DNA of 5,034 nt, from positions 1 to 5,034 of the forward strand of contig PLYD01000022.1 in assembly GCA_003151665.1 (NCBI GenBank). Reading direction: 5' to 3'. Each line of letters begins with the position of its first letter. Position 1 is the first letter of the stretch. The notes under the pieces are model-generated. The model was not told the DNA's origin. It worked only from the letters and a program-made list of their open reading frames with translations, and searched no databases. This document shows, piece after piece, positions 1-5,034 of the stretch. This DNA is from Candidatus Dormiibacterota bacterium (GTDB lineage: Bacteria; Chloroflexota; Dormibacteria; Dormibacterales; Dormibacteraceae). Made by a program: the position numbers and the translations under genes.

Positions 1-2
1 AG

Positions 3-683
3 GGCGGCGGCTACCGCAAGCTCTATCGCAAGATCGACTTCAAGCGCGACAAGCACGGCATCGAGGGCCGCGTCGCGACCATCGAGTACGACCCGAACCG
101 CAGCGCCCGCATCGCGCTCATCCATTACAAGGACGGCGAGAAGCGCTACATCCTCGCGCCGCTCGGCCTCAAGGTCGGCGACCCGATCGAGAGTGGGGAG
201 GACGCGCCGGTTCGCGTCGGCAACGCGATCCCGTTGGCGAGCATCCCAGTCGGTTCGACCATCCACAACATCGAGCTCACGCTCGGTCGTGGAGGCCAGC
301 TTGTCCGGTCCGCCGGCACCTCGGCACAGCTTCTGGCGAAGGAAGGCGACTACGCCGTCATCCGTATGCCGTCGGGTGAGCTGCGCCGCATTCACGTCCG
401 GTGCCAGGCTACGATCGGCCAAGTCGGTAACATCGAGCATGAGAACGAGTCGGGCGGCAAGGCCGGCCGCAGTCGGTGGCTGGGCGTGAGGCCGACAGTC
501 CGCGGTTCGACGATGAACCCCCGCGACCATCCGCACGGTGGTGGTGAGGGCAAGACCGGACCGGGTGGTCACCCGAAGACTCCATGGGGCAAGCCCGCCC
601 TCGGCTATCGCACGCGCAAGCCGAAGAAGGCCTCCGACAAGCTGATCATCCGCCGCCGTGAGAAGAAGGGAAGAAAGAAGTAG
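3..683 (+). CDS. rplB: 50S ribosomal protein L2 (C-terminal part; 5' end lies outside the window)
   Basis: L2 binds 23S rRNA domain IV, helps join the subunits and supports the peptidyl transferase centre. The frame is open from base 3, giving 226 residues to the TAG at 681-683. By alignment from memory with E. coli L2 (273 aa), the first visible residues ([15 protein letters not shown]) correspond to about residue 55, so roughly 54 N-terminal residues are missing upstream. Diagnostic segments include [54 protein letters not shown] and the basic C-terminus with SDKLIIRRR. The HPHGGGEG segment (bases 528-551) is the conserved loop near the catalytic centre; it carries the histidine implicated in peptidyl transfer in E. 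coli, and it is intact here. An internal ATG at 234 lies inside the conserved fold and is not the start. The next gene starts immediately after the stop codon. Nothing looks truncated other than by the window edge. Confidence 0.97.
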   Translation, partial: GGGYRKLYRKIDFKRDKHGIEGRVATIEYDPNRSARIALIHYKDGEKRYILAPLGLKVGDPIESGEDAPVRVGNAIPLASIPVGSTIHNIELTLGRGGQLVRSAGTSAQLLAKEGDYAVIRMPSGELRRIHVRCQATIGQVGNIEHENESGGKAGRSRWLGVRPTVRGSTMNPRDHPHGGGEGKTGPGGHPKTPWGKPALGYRTRKPKKASDKLIIRRREKKGRKK

Positions 684-968
684 ATGTCGCGCTCGCTAAA
701 GAAGGGACCGTTCATCAGCCCTCAGCTGAAGGCCAAGGTCGACAAGATGAACGCCACCAAGGACAAGAAGGTGATCCGCACCTGGGCGCGCGCGTCCGTG
801 ATCTACCCGGACATGGTCGGGCACACGATCGCAGTGCACGACGGTCGCAAGCATGTTCCGGTGTTCATCAGCGAGAACATGGTCGGCCACCGGCTGGGCG
901 AGTTCGCACCGACACGGCACTTCCGCGGCCACGGCACCCACACCGAAAAGTCAACGGCTCTTAAGTAG
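684..968 (+). CDS. rpsS: 30S ribosomal protein S19
   Basis: S19 sits in the head of the 30S subunit, pairs with S13, and contacts the A-site region and the intersubunit bridge. The product has 94 residues against 92 in E. coli. The N-terminus [10 protein letters not shown], the central [28 protein letters not shown] and the late [21 protein letters not shown] are family hallmarks; the last contains the family signature region. The ATG abuts the rplB TAG with no spacer, and a purine-rich AAGGG run about 13 bases upstream is the best ribosome-binding candidate, so coupling to rplB translation is likely. The last ten residues ([10 protein letters not shown]) are variable, as is usual in this family. 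Confidence 0.98.
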   Translation: MSRSLKKGPFISPQLKAKVDKMNATKDKKVIRTWARASVIYPDMVGHTIAVHDGRKHVPVFISENMVGHRLGEFAPTRHFRGHGTHTEKSTALK

Positions 969-981
969 AAGAGTGGCAACG

Positions 982-1329
982 ATGGAAGTTTCAGCAGTGC
1001 AGAGGTTTGTCCGGCGCGCGCCACGCAAGGCGAGGCTCGTTGCCGACTCCGTGAAGGGCATGAAGGTGTCGGACGCCCTCGCGCAGCTCGAGTTCTCGCC
1101 CAAGCACGCCGCGCGCGACGTCGCCAAGGCGATCAAGTCGGCCGCGGCCAACGCCGAGCACAACTTCAATTTGAACCGCGACGACCTGGTGCTCAAGCAA
1201 GTCTTCATCGACGAGGGCCCGACCTTCAAGCGCCGGCGGCCGGTCAGCCGGAGCATGGCGCATGAATTCTTCCACCGCACCTGCCACATCACAGCGGTCG
1301 TCGAAGACCGCGCTGAGGGAAATAAGTAG
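982..1329 (+). CDS. rplV: 50S ribosomal protein L22
   Basis: L22 binds 23S rRNA early in 50S assembly. Its long beta hairpin lines the nascent peptide exit tunnel, next to L4. The product has 115 residues against 110 in E. coli. Recognisable blocks are RRAPRKARLVADSVKGMKVS, the helix AAANAEHNFNL, and VFIDEGPTFKRRRP followed by RTCHITAVVEDR. I chose the ATG at 982 because MEVSAVQRFVRR aligns with the usual L22 N-terminus (ME plus a short basic lead). A GTG at 973 in the same frame would add only three residues (VAT). A weak AAGAG motif lies 8 bases before the ATG, and the gap after rpsS is 13 bases. The hairpin tip, residues 86-98 (RPVSRSMAHEFFH), departs from the usual Arg/Gly-rich pattern; see findings. 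Confidence 0.96.
   Translation: MEVSAVQRFVRRAPRKARLVADSVKGMKVSDALAQLEFSPKHAARDVAKAIKSAAANAEHNFNLNRDDLVLKQVFIDEGPTFKRRRPVSRSMAHEFFHRTCHITAVVEDRAEGNK
1315..1320 (+). promoter_or_regulatory. Ribosome binding site for rpsC (supports the TTG start)
   Basis: GAGGGA lies 9 bases before the TTG at 1330, inside the last codons of rplV. It is a good Shine-Dalgarno match at normal spacing, and together with the MGHKVHP N-terminus it fixes the unusual TTG start. Confidence 0.7.
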
Positions 1330-2352
1330 TTGGGTCATAAAGTCCATCCAAACGCGTTCCGGCTCGGTGTCTTCAGGCCCTGGGAGGCGAACTGGTTCGC
1401 CAACCCCAAGGACTACACGAAGATGCTGCACGAGGACCTGGAGATGCGCCGGGTCATCCTGGCGCGCCTGCGCAATGCAGGCATCGCCAAGATCGAGACT
1501 GAGCGATCGTCCAACGCCCAGCTGACGGTGACGATCCACACAGCCAAGCCGGGCATCGTGATCGGCAAGGGTGGCGCGTCGGTCGATCAGCTGCGCGAGG
1601 ACCTCGAGAAGCGCTTCGGCAACCGGGTGCGCATCTCGATCCAGGAGATCAAGCAGCCCGAGCTTGACGCCCAGCTCGTCGCCGAGAACATCGCCTCCCA
1701 GATCGAGCGCCGCATCAGCTACAAGCGCGCGATGAAGCAGGCGATCCTCCGCACGATGCGCTCCGGCGCGAAAGGCGTCCGGATCTACTGCGGTGGCCGC
1801 TTGCGCGGCGCTGAGATGGCTCGCCGCGAGTGGGACCGCGAGGGCCGCGTGCCCCTCCACACGCTGCGCGCAAACATCGACTTCGGCCGCGCCACGGCCA
1901 GCACGACCTTCGGCGCGATCGGCGTCAAGTGCTGGATCTACAAGGACGTGGCGGCACCCCTGAAGAAGCTGCCTCCCGCGGACGGCACGCCGATTGCCGA
2001 TGCGATCGCTCCCCAGCCGGAACCCCCGGAAGTAATGGCTGACCAGCTGGTCCCCGAGACGATTGACACGGCGCTGATCGAGGCGGCCCCCGTCGTTGCG
2101 ACGCCGAAGCGGACGCGAGCCGCGGCAGCTCGGGCCCAAGCGGCCGCAGCCCCCGAAGCCAAGCCACGTACGACGAAGGCAACCGCGAAGGTTGAGGCCC
2201 CAACGAAGCCGGCAGCCAAGGCGGCGACCGCTGTCAAACCAGCACTCAAGGCCAAGCCCGCGGCCAAGGCCAAGGTCGAGACCAAGGCTGCCGCCAAGCC
2301 CGCCGCCAAGCCCGCCGCGAAGAAGACGACTACCAAGAAGGACAAGAGCTGA
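1330..2352 (+). CDS. rpsC: 30S ribosomal protein S3 with long Ala/Lys/Pro-rich C-terminal extension
   Basis: S3 lies at the mRNA entry channel of the 30S head, where with S4 and S5 it grips and helps unwind mRNA. The product has 340 residues against 233 in E. coli. Residues 1-205 are a normal S3 core. This covers the N-terminus [17 protein letters not shown], a type 2 KH domain with GKGG at 79-82, the helix [14 protein letters not shown] with basic residues K132, R133 and K136 at the positions linked to helicase activity in E. coli, and the C-terminal domain with [13 protein letters not shown] and [16 protein letters not shown]. After WIYK (about 205) comes a linker to about 258 rich in Pro, Glu and Asp, then a strongly basic tail (260-340) with PAAK repeats. 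The start is TTG, directly after the rplV TAG. It is preceded 9 bases upstream by GAGGGA and encodes the invariant MGxKVHP, so it is well supported. The frame ends with a TGATG overlap into rplP. Confidence 0.97.
   Translation: MGHKVHPNAFRLGVFRPWEANWFANPKDYTKMLHEDLEMRRVILARLRNAGIAKIETERSSNAQLTVTIHTAKPGIVIGKGGASVDQLREDLEKRFGNRVRISIQEIKQPELDAQLVAENIASQIERRISYKRAMKQAILRTMRSGAKGVRIYCGGRLRGAEMARREWDREGRVPLHTLRANIDFGRATASTTFGAIGVKCWIYKDVAAPLKKLPPADGTPIADAIAPQPEPPEVMADQLVPETIDTALIEAAPVVATPKRTRAAAARAQAAAAPEAKPRTTKATAKVEAPTKPAAKAATAVKPALKAKPAAKAKVETKAAAKPAAKPAAKKTTTKKDKS
2104..2349 (+). other. Low-complexity basic tail region of S3
   Basis: These bases encode S3 residues 259-340. In residues 260-340 I count about 30 Ala and 19 Lys out of 81, with Pro and Thr making up much of the rest and almost no aromatic or large hydrophobic residues. 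The segment is predicted to be disordered and resembles the basic tails of histone H1-like proteins. It stays in the rpsC frame without interruption up to the normal TGATG junction with rplP, so it is part of the gene and not an assembly artefact at its end. Its function is not known from sequence. Confidence 0.85.
2290..2322 (+). repeat. Short in-frame tandem repeat encoding AAKP units in the S3 tail
   Basis: A 12-base unit (GCCGCCAAGCCC) occurs twice in full and is followed by a near copy, GCCGCGAAG. It encodes [11 protein letters not shown]. Similar imperfect AAG/GCC-rich units lie upstream at about 2248-2289. The unit length is a multiple of three, so gain or loss of copies would change tail length without breaking the frame. 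Confidence 0.75.
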
Positions 2353-2783
2353 TGTTGATGCCGAAGCGCGTCAAGTACCGGAAGATGCACCGCGGCCGCC
2401 GCAAGGGCATCGCCACGCGCGGCGCCACGGTGGCGTTCGGCGACTTCGGCCTGCAGGCGATGGAAGCGTGCTGGATGAGCAACCGCCAGATCGAGGCGGC
2501 CCGCCGTGCCATGACCCGCCACGTCAAGCGCGGCGGCCAGATCTGGATCCGCGTCTTTCCTGACAAATCGATTACCAAGAAGCCGGCCGAGACCCGTATG
2601 GGATCTGGCAAGGGCAACCCTGAAGGCTGGGTGGCCGTGGTCAAGCCAGGCCGCGTCCTGTTCGAGATGGGCGGTGTGACGCAGGAGATCGCCAAGGAGG
2701 CGATGAAGCTGGCCGCATCGAAGCTGCCGATCAAGACCCGTTTCGTGAGCGTGGACTCTGCCGCGGCGGGAGCTGCCAGATGA
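2352..2783 (+). CDS. rplP: 50S ribosomal protein L16
   Basis: L16 is a late-assembling 50S protein that helps organise the A-site tRNA region and the architecture of the central protuberance. The product has 143 residues against 136 in E. coli. It opens [16 protein letters not shown], matching the typical MLxPKRxKxRKxHrGR, which fixes the start at the ATG overlapping the rpsC stop (TGATG) rather than the later ATG at 2358. Further hallmarks are [69 protein letters not shown] and the C-terminal [13 protein letters not shown]82 in the TRMGSGKG loop corresponds to the arginine hydroxylated in E. coli L16; whether it is modified here cannot be seen. AAGAAGG about 10 bases upstream is the likely ribosome binding site. 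The C-terminus is slightly longer and alanine-rich (SAAAGAAR). Confidence 0.98.
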   Translation: MLMPKRVKYRKMHRGRRKGIATRGATVAFGDFGLQAMEACWMSNRQIEAARRAMTRHVKRGGQIWIRVFPDKSITKKPAETRMGSGKGNPEGWVAVVKPGRVLFEMGGVTQEIAKEAMKLAASKLPIKTRFVSVDSAAAGAAR

Positions 2784-3130
2784 AGGTTGACGAGTTGAGA
2801 GTCCTGGAGGTCGATGAGCTTGGCGGCAAGCTCAAGGCAGCCCGTAGGGAGCTTTATGAGCTCCGTTTCAAGCACGCCGTCGGCCAGCTCGAGAACTCGA
2901 GCCAGATCTCCAAGGCACGCCACGACATTGCGCGAATCATGACCGTGCTCCAGGAGCGCGCCTTCGGCATCGTCGCCCAGGTCGCACCTGAGGCAATCAC
3001 GGTTGCTGTCGCCGAGCCTAAAGCCAAGAAGGTCGCGGCCAAGGCAGATGACACCTCGGCCAAGGCCGACGACGCCAAACCCAAGCGCGCCGCCAAAGCG
3101 ACGAAGGCCAAAGCGGAGAAGGGCTCATGA
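2780..3130 (+). CDS. rpmC: 50S ribosomal protein L29 with basic C-terminal extension
   Basis: L29 is a small helical-hairpin protein at the peptide exit tunnel rim, near L23 and the docking site for trigger factor and SRP. The product has 116 residues against 63 in E. coli. Residues 1-62 are the complete L29 fold: [18 protein letters not shown], then [22 protein letters not shown], and [16 protein letters not shown], which ends the second helix. Residues 63-116 are additional. A mildly hydrophobic linker ([17 protein letters not shown]) leads into a Lys/Ala/Asp tail containing two AKADD units. The ATG overlaps the rplP stop by ATGA, with GGGAG 7 bases upstream, so coupled re-initiation is likely. 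The tail continues in frame to the ATGA junction with rpsQ. Confidence 0.95.
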   Translation: MKVDELRVLEVDELGGKLKAARRELYELRFKHAVGQLENSSQISKARHDIARIMTVLQERAFGIVAQVAPEAITVAVAEPKAKKVAAKADDTSAKADDAKPKRAAKATKAKAEKGS

Positions 3131-3432
3131 GCGTTTCGACGCCGACGCAAGCAAAGACACCGGCCACAGTCGGTGATTCCACGCGCGGCCAGCGCAAAGT
3201 CCGGCTGGGCACCGTGATCTCGGACAAGATGGACAAGACGGTGATCGTCCAGGTCGGCTCGGCCAAGGCGCACCGCCTTTATAAGAAGACTGTCCGGCAG
3301 CGCACCAAGTTCAAGGTCCACGACGAGAAGAACGAGTGCGGTATCGGCGATCTTGTCCGCATCACCGAAACCCGCGCCATCTCCAAGGAGAAGCGCTGGC
3401 GCGTGCTGGAGATTGTCGAGAAAGCCAAGTGA
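3127..3432 (+). CDS. rpsQ: 30S ribosomal protein S17
   Basis: S17 is an OB-fold primary binder of 16S rRNA in the 30S body. The product has 101 residues against 84 in E. coli. The core runs from about residue 21: [21 protein letters not shown], then the strand and loop segment [20 protein letters not shown], and the signature [22 protein letters not shown]. The first 20 residues ([20 protein letters not shown]) are an extra polar, Thr/Ser-rich lead. I chose the ATG at 3127 because it overlaps the rpmC stop (ATGA), has CGGAG 8 bases upstream, and I saw no other plausible start before the core. The gene ends in a GTGA overlap with rplN. Confidence 0.96.
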   Translation: MSVSTPTQAKTPATVGDSTRGQRKVRLGTVISDKMDKTVIVQVGSAKAHRLYKKTVRQRTKFKVHDEKNECGIGDLVRITETRAISKEKRWRVLEIVEKAK

Positions 3433-3797
3433 TCCAGCAAGAGACACGCCTCAAGGTCGCGGACAACTCGGGAGCCAAGGAGCTCCTGTGCATCCGCGTC
3501 GCCGGAGGCCATTACCGCAAGTACGCCTCGGTGGGCGACATCATCACGGCCACCGTCAAGTCGGCGCAGCCGGGCGGCCAGGTCAAGAAGGGCGAGGTCG
3601 TGAAGGCGGTGGTGGTACGCGTCACCAAGGAATATCGCCGCCCCGATGGCTCGCTAATCCGCTTCGACGAGAACGCCGCGGTGCTGCTTGCACAAGCCAA
3701 CAACCCACGAGGCACTCGCATCTTCGGACCGGTTGCACGCGAGCTTCGCGAGCGCAACTTCATGAAGATCATCAGCCTCGCCCCGGAGGTCCTCTAA
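3429..3797 (+). CDS. rplN: 50S ribosomal protein L14
   Basis: L14 binds 23S rRNA near the factor-binding face of the 50S, forms an intersubunit bridge, and is the docking site of the silencing factor RsfS where that protein exists. The product has 122 residues against 123 in E. coli. It reads [24 protein letters not shown], then [56 protein letters not shown] and the near-invariant end [12 protein letters not shown]. The start is GTG at 3429, overlapping the rpsQ stop as GTGA. It is required to give the conserved MIQ N-terminus, although the Shine-Dalgarno signal is weak (GAGAAAG a few bases upstream). Translation therefore probably depends on coupling to rpsQ. In E. coli this is the first gene of the spc operon; here no promoter gap separates it from rpsQ. 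Confidence 0.98.
   Translation: MIQQETRLKVADNSGAKELLCIRVAGGHYRKYASVGDIITATVKSAQPGGQVKKGEVVKAVVVRVTKEYRRPDGSLIRFDENAAVLLAQANNPRGTRIFGPVARELRERNFMKIISLAPEVL
3785..3790 (+). promoter_or_regulatory. Ribosome binding site for rplX
   Basis: GGAGGT is the strongest Shine-Dalgarno match noted in the window. It lies 12 bases before the rplX ATG (3803), a longer than usual spacing, and is embedded in codons for the conserved L14 C-terminus PEVL. Confidence 0.6.
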
Positions 3798-3802
3798 ACA
3801 CC

Positions 3803-4189
3803 ATGCTGCGTAACAAGTTGCAACCCAAGCGTCGCTGGCTCGACCTCGCCCCGGGCGATCCCGTGATCGTCGTGGCCGGCAAGGACAAGGGCAAGCACGG
3901 CGAGGTTCTTCGCACCTTGCCGGACAAGCACAAGATCGTGGTCAAAGGCGTCAACATCCTGAAGCGCCACACCAAGGCGGGACAGTCCCGCGGTGGTGTC
4001 AACGTCGCTCAAGGTGGCGTCGTCGACTTCGAGGCGCCCCTCGACTACTCCAACGTGATGCTCCTATGCCCTTCCTGCTCGAAGCCGACTCGCACCAAGC
4101 ACATCGTGCTCGAGTCGGGCGCGCGCGCCCTGGTGTGCCGCCACTGCGGCGAGCCATACGAGCGCGTTCGCAAGACGGAGGCCCAGTGA
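3803..4189 (+). CDS. rplX: 50S ribosomal protein L24, four-cysteine (zinc-ribbon-like) form
   Basis: L24 is an assembly initiator of the 50S that binds the 5' region of 23S rRNA and lies near the tunnel exit. The product has 128 residues against 104 in E. coli. Residues about 17-45 form the KOW motif ([19 protein letters not shown]), followed by [17 protein letters not shown] and [17 protein letters not shown]. The C-terminal part contains C89-P-S-C92 and C112-R-H-C115, a C-x2-C-x19-C-x2-C pattern expected to bind zinc. Many Gram-positive and other bacterial L24 proteins have this, and E. coli lacks it. The ATG at 3803 lies 5 bases after the rplN TAA and gives a normal N-terminus; the same frame is open far upstream, but that part is an out-of-frame reading of rpsQ and rplN. 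The gene ends in a GTGA overlap with the likely rplE start. Confidence 0.96.
   Translation: MLRNKLQPKRRWLDLAPGDPVIVVAGKDKGKHGEVLRTLPDKHKIVVKGVNILKRHTKAGQSRGGVNVAQGGVVDFEAPLDYSNVMLLCPSCSKPTRTKHIVLESGARALVCRHCGEPYERVRKTEAQ
4177..4181 (+). promoter_or_regulatory. Candidate ribosome binding site for the GTG start of rplE
   Basis: GGAGG lies inside the rplX 3' end, 4 bases before the GTG at 4186. The core match is strong but the spacing is short. A competing AAGGA at 4268-4272, 9 bases before the ATG at 4282, keeps the alternative start possible. Confidence 0.45.
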
Positions 4190-4815
4190 GCAAGCAGAAG
4201 ACCGCCCCCAAGCAGAGGAAGGCCGACTCGAAGCCCGCCGTGTCGCAGGGCCCTTCGACCCGTGCCGAAGGACCGCCGCGAATGCTGAAGGCGTACCGCG
4301 ACTCAGTAGTCCCTCAGATGACCAAGGAGTTCGACTACGCCAACACCATGGAGGTGCCGCGCGTCGCGAAGGTCGTGGTCAACATTGGCATCGGCGAGGC
4401 CAAGGACAATGACAAGGCCCTGGATGCCGCGGTCGGCGACGTCGTCACGATCACCGGGCAAAAGCCGGCGCTGATCAAGGCACGCAAGTCCGTGGCCGCG
4501 TTCAAGCTGCGCGCGGGTCAGACTGTCGGGATCAAGGCCACGCTGCGCGGCCGGCGCATGTGGTTCTTCCTCGACAAGCTCCTGAACGTCGCGCTGCCTC
4601 GAATCCGCGACTTCCGCGGCGTCAGCCCCGAGGGCTTCGATGGCCGCGGCAACTACTCGCTTGGCCTGCGCGAGCAGGTTGTATTTCCTGAGATCGACTA
4701 CGACAAGATCGACAAACTCCGCGGGCTGGAAGTGTCGATCGTGACCACAGCCCGCACCGATGACGAGGCCCGAAGCCTGCTGACACGGCTCGGAATGCCA
4801 TTTAGGAAGAGGTAA
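4186..4815 (+). CDS. rplE: 50S ribosomal protein L5
   Basis: L5 binds 5S rRNA in the central protuberance of the 50S and contacts P-site tRNA and the 30S head. From the GTG at 4186 the product has 209 residues; E. coli L5 has 179. The core begins at M33: [19 protein letters not shown], then [98 protein letters not shown] and a terminal GMPFRKR. I prefer GTG 4186 because it overlaps the rplX stop (GTGA) like its neighbours, and the 96 bases before the core ATG stay open and encode a basic, disordered-looking lead ([17 protein letters not shown]). The ATG at 4282 would give 177 residues, close to the family norm, with a reasonable AAGGA upstream, so the start is not settled. The gene identity is secure. 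Confidence 0.95.
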   Translation: MSKQKTAPKQRKADSKPAVSQGPSTRAEGPPRMLKAYRDSVVPQMTKEFDYANTMEVPRVAKVVVNIGIGEAKDNDKALDAAVGDVVTITGQKPALIKARKSVAAFKLRAGQTVGIKATLRGRRMWFFLDKLLNVALPRIRDFRGVSPEGFDGRGNYSLGLREQVVFPEIDYDKIDKLRGLEVSIVTTARTDDEARSLLTRLGMPFRKR

Positions 4816-4823
4816 GAGAAAGC

Positions 4824-5018
4824 TTGGCCAAGAAATCTTCGCTTGAGCGCTGGAAGAGAGACCTCGTGCACCCCAAGTACAAGGTCCGGTTCCATAACCG
4901 GTGTCGCCTGTGTGGGCGCCCGCGCGCTTTCCTTCGCAAGTTCGGCATGTGCCGAATCTGCTTCCGCAACCTTGCCGCCGAGGGACGCATCCCCGGCATC
5001 ACGAAGTCGAGCTGGTGA
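4824..5018 (+). CDS. rpsZ: 30S ribosomal protein S14, short zinc-binding type (S14Z)
   Basis: S14 is in the 30S head beside S3, S10 and S19 and is added late in assembly. The product has 64 residues, the length of the zinc-containing type (about 61) rather than the roughly 100-residue zinc-free type of E. coli. C27-R-L-C30 and C43-R-I-C46 form C-x2-C-x12-C-x2-C, the S14Z zinc ribbon. Around them are [32 protein letters not shown] and a terminal KSSW, all typical. The start is TTG at 4824, supported by the conserved MAKKS N-terminus and by a purine-rich AGGAAGAGG ending 11 bases upstream; the gap after rplE is 8 bases. The gene is also called rpsN type Z. The stop overlaps the next ATG (TGATG). 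Confidence 0.96.
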   Translation: MAKKSSLERWKRDLVHPKYKVRFHNRCRLCGRPRAFLRKFGMCRICFRNLAAEGRIPGITKSSW

Positions 5019-5034
5019 TGGCCACCGCAGTCGC
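5018..5034 (+). CDS. rpsH: Probable start of 30S ribosomal protein S8 (runs off the window)
   Basis: An ATG overlaps the rpsZ stop as TGATG and begins MATAV, after which the window ends; a GTG at 5015 in the same frame would add one residue. Five codons cannot identify a protein. The call rests on gene order (rpsH follows the S14 gene in nearly all spc clusters) and on the same overlap style used at the rpsC-rplP junction. S8 is a primary 16S rRNA binder and, in E. coli, the translational repressor of the spc operon. Confidence 0.5.

Noticed and set aside
193..489. A plus-strand 98-codon open frame within rplB.
   Set aside because: It overlaps the conserved L2 frame entirely, is Ser/Arg-rich, and shows no family features.
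969..981. The 13-base rpsS-rplV gap as a possible regulatory site or alternative GTG start for rplV.
   Set aside because: It is too short for a structured element. The GTG at 973 would add only VAT, and the ATG at 982 matches the family N-terminus.
991..2139. A 382-codon open frame on the minus strand across rplV and rpsC.
   Set aside because: It lies wholly antisense to two clearly conserved ribosomal protein genes. Long stop-free antisense frames are expected in high-GC coding DNA, and its translation is Arg/Ala/Leu/Asp-rich with no recognisable fold.
1938..2522. A minus-strand open frame with a long Ala/Val/Gly-rich, seemingly hydrophobic stretch that could suggest a membrane protein.
   Set aside because: The hydrophobic stretch is the complement of the Lys/Ala-coding GCC/AAG repeats of the S3 tail, so it is a composition effect. 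No ribosome binding site or family similarity was seen.
2096..2563. A plus-strand Arg/Pro-rich open frame overlapping the rpsC 3' end and the rplP 5' end.
   Set aside because: It is an out-of-frame reading of the S3 tail and L16. Both real frames are supported by protein family conservation, and the Arg/Pro composition is the frame-shifted image of AAG/GCC codons.
2854..3447. A minus-strand 197-codon open frame across rpmC and rpsQ.
   Set aside because: It is antisense to two conserved genes, with the Leu/Ala-rich composition expected from reversing Lys/Glu/Ala codons in GC-rich DNA.
3353..3802. The long in-frame upstream extension of rplX, possibly a fused protein.
   Set aside because: It reads rpsQ and rplN out of frame. 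Its translation (for example the Gly/Arg/His-rich portion) resembles no protein family, and ATG 3803 gives a normal L24 N-terminus.

Overview
The window is a stretch of the bacterial S10-spc ribosomal protein locus, all on the + strand and with essentially no intergenic space. Gene order is rplB (3' part), rpsS, rplV, rpsC, rplP, rpmC, rpsQ, rplN, rplX, rplE, rpsZ (zinc-type S14), and the first codons of what is probably rpsH. This is the canonical order seen in most bacteria. It joins the end of the S10 cluster (to rpsQ) directly to the spc cluster (from rplN), with no promoter-sized gap between them.

The organism is a high-GC bacterium; third codon positions are mostly G or C. Three features suggest a high-GC Terrabacteria lineage (Actinobacteriota, Chloroflexota, Dormibacterota or a relative) rather than a proteobacterium. 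These are S14 of the short four-cysteine type, L24 with a C-terminal four-cysteine zinc-ribbon-like segment, and frequent GTG/TTG starts. The phylum cannot be fixed from this sequence alone.

Layout: 3-683 is the C-terminal four fifths of L2 and 684-968 is S19. L22 is at 982-1329. S3, at 1330-2352, has a long Ala/Lys/Pro-rich tail. L16 is at 2352-2783, L29 with a basic tail at 2780-3130, S17 with a short N-terminal extension at 3127-3432, L14 at 3429-3797 and L24 at 3803-4189. L5, probably with an N-terminal extension, is at 4186-4815, S14Z at 4824-5018, and the putative S8 start is at 5018. Adjacent genes abut, overlap by 1 or 4 bases, or are separated by at most 13 bases, so one polycistronic mRNA with translational coupling is expected. 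No terminator, internal promoter, RNA gene, mobile element or CRISPR array was seen.

Functionally this is core ribosome assembly. L2, L22, L16, L29, L14, L24 and L5 belong to the 50S subunit, and S19, S3, S17, S14 and S8 to the 30S. The window is conserved housekeeping DNA and I find no evidence of a new biological system. The points worth a second look are lineage-specific: basic low-complexity tails on S3 and L29, shorter extensions on S17 and probably L5, an atypical L22 tunnel hairpin, paired zinc-type L24 and S14, and heavy use of non-ATG starts in overlapping junctions.
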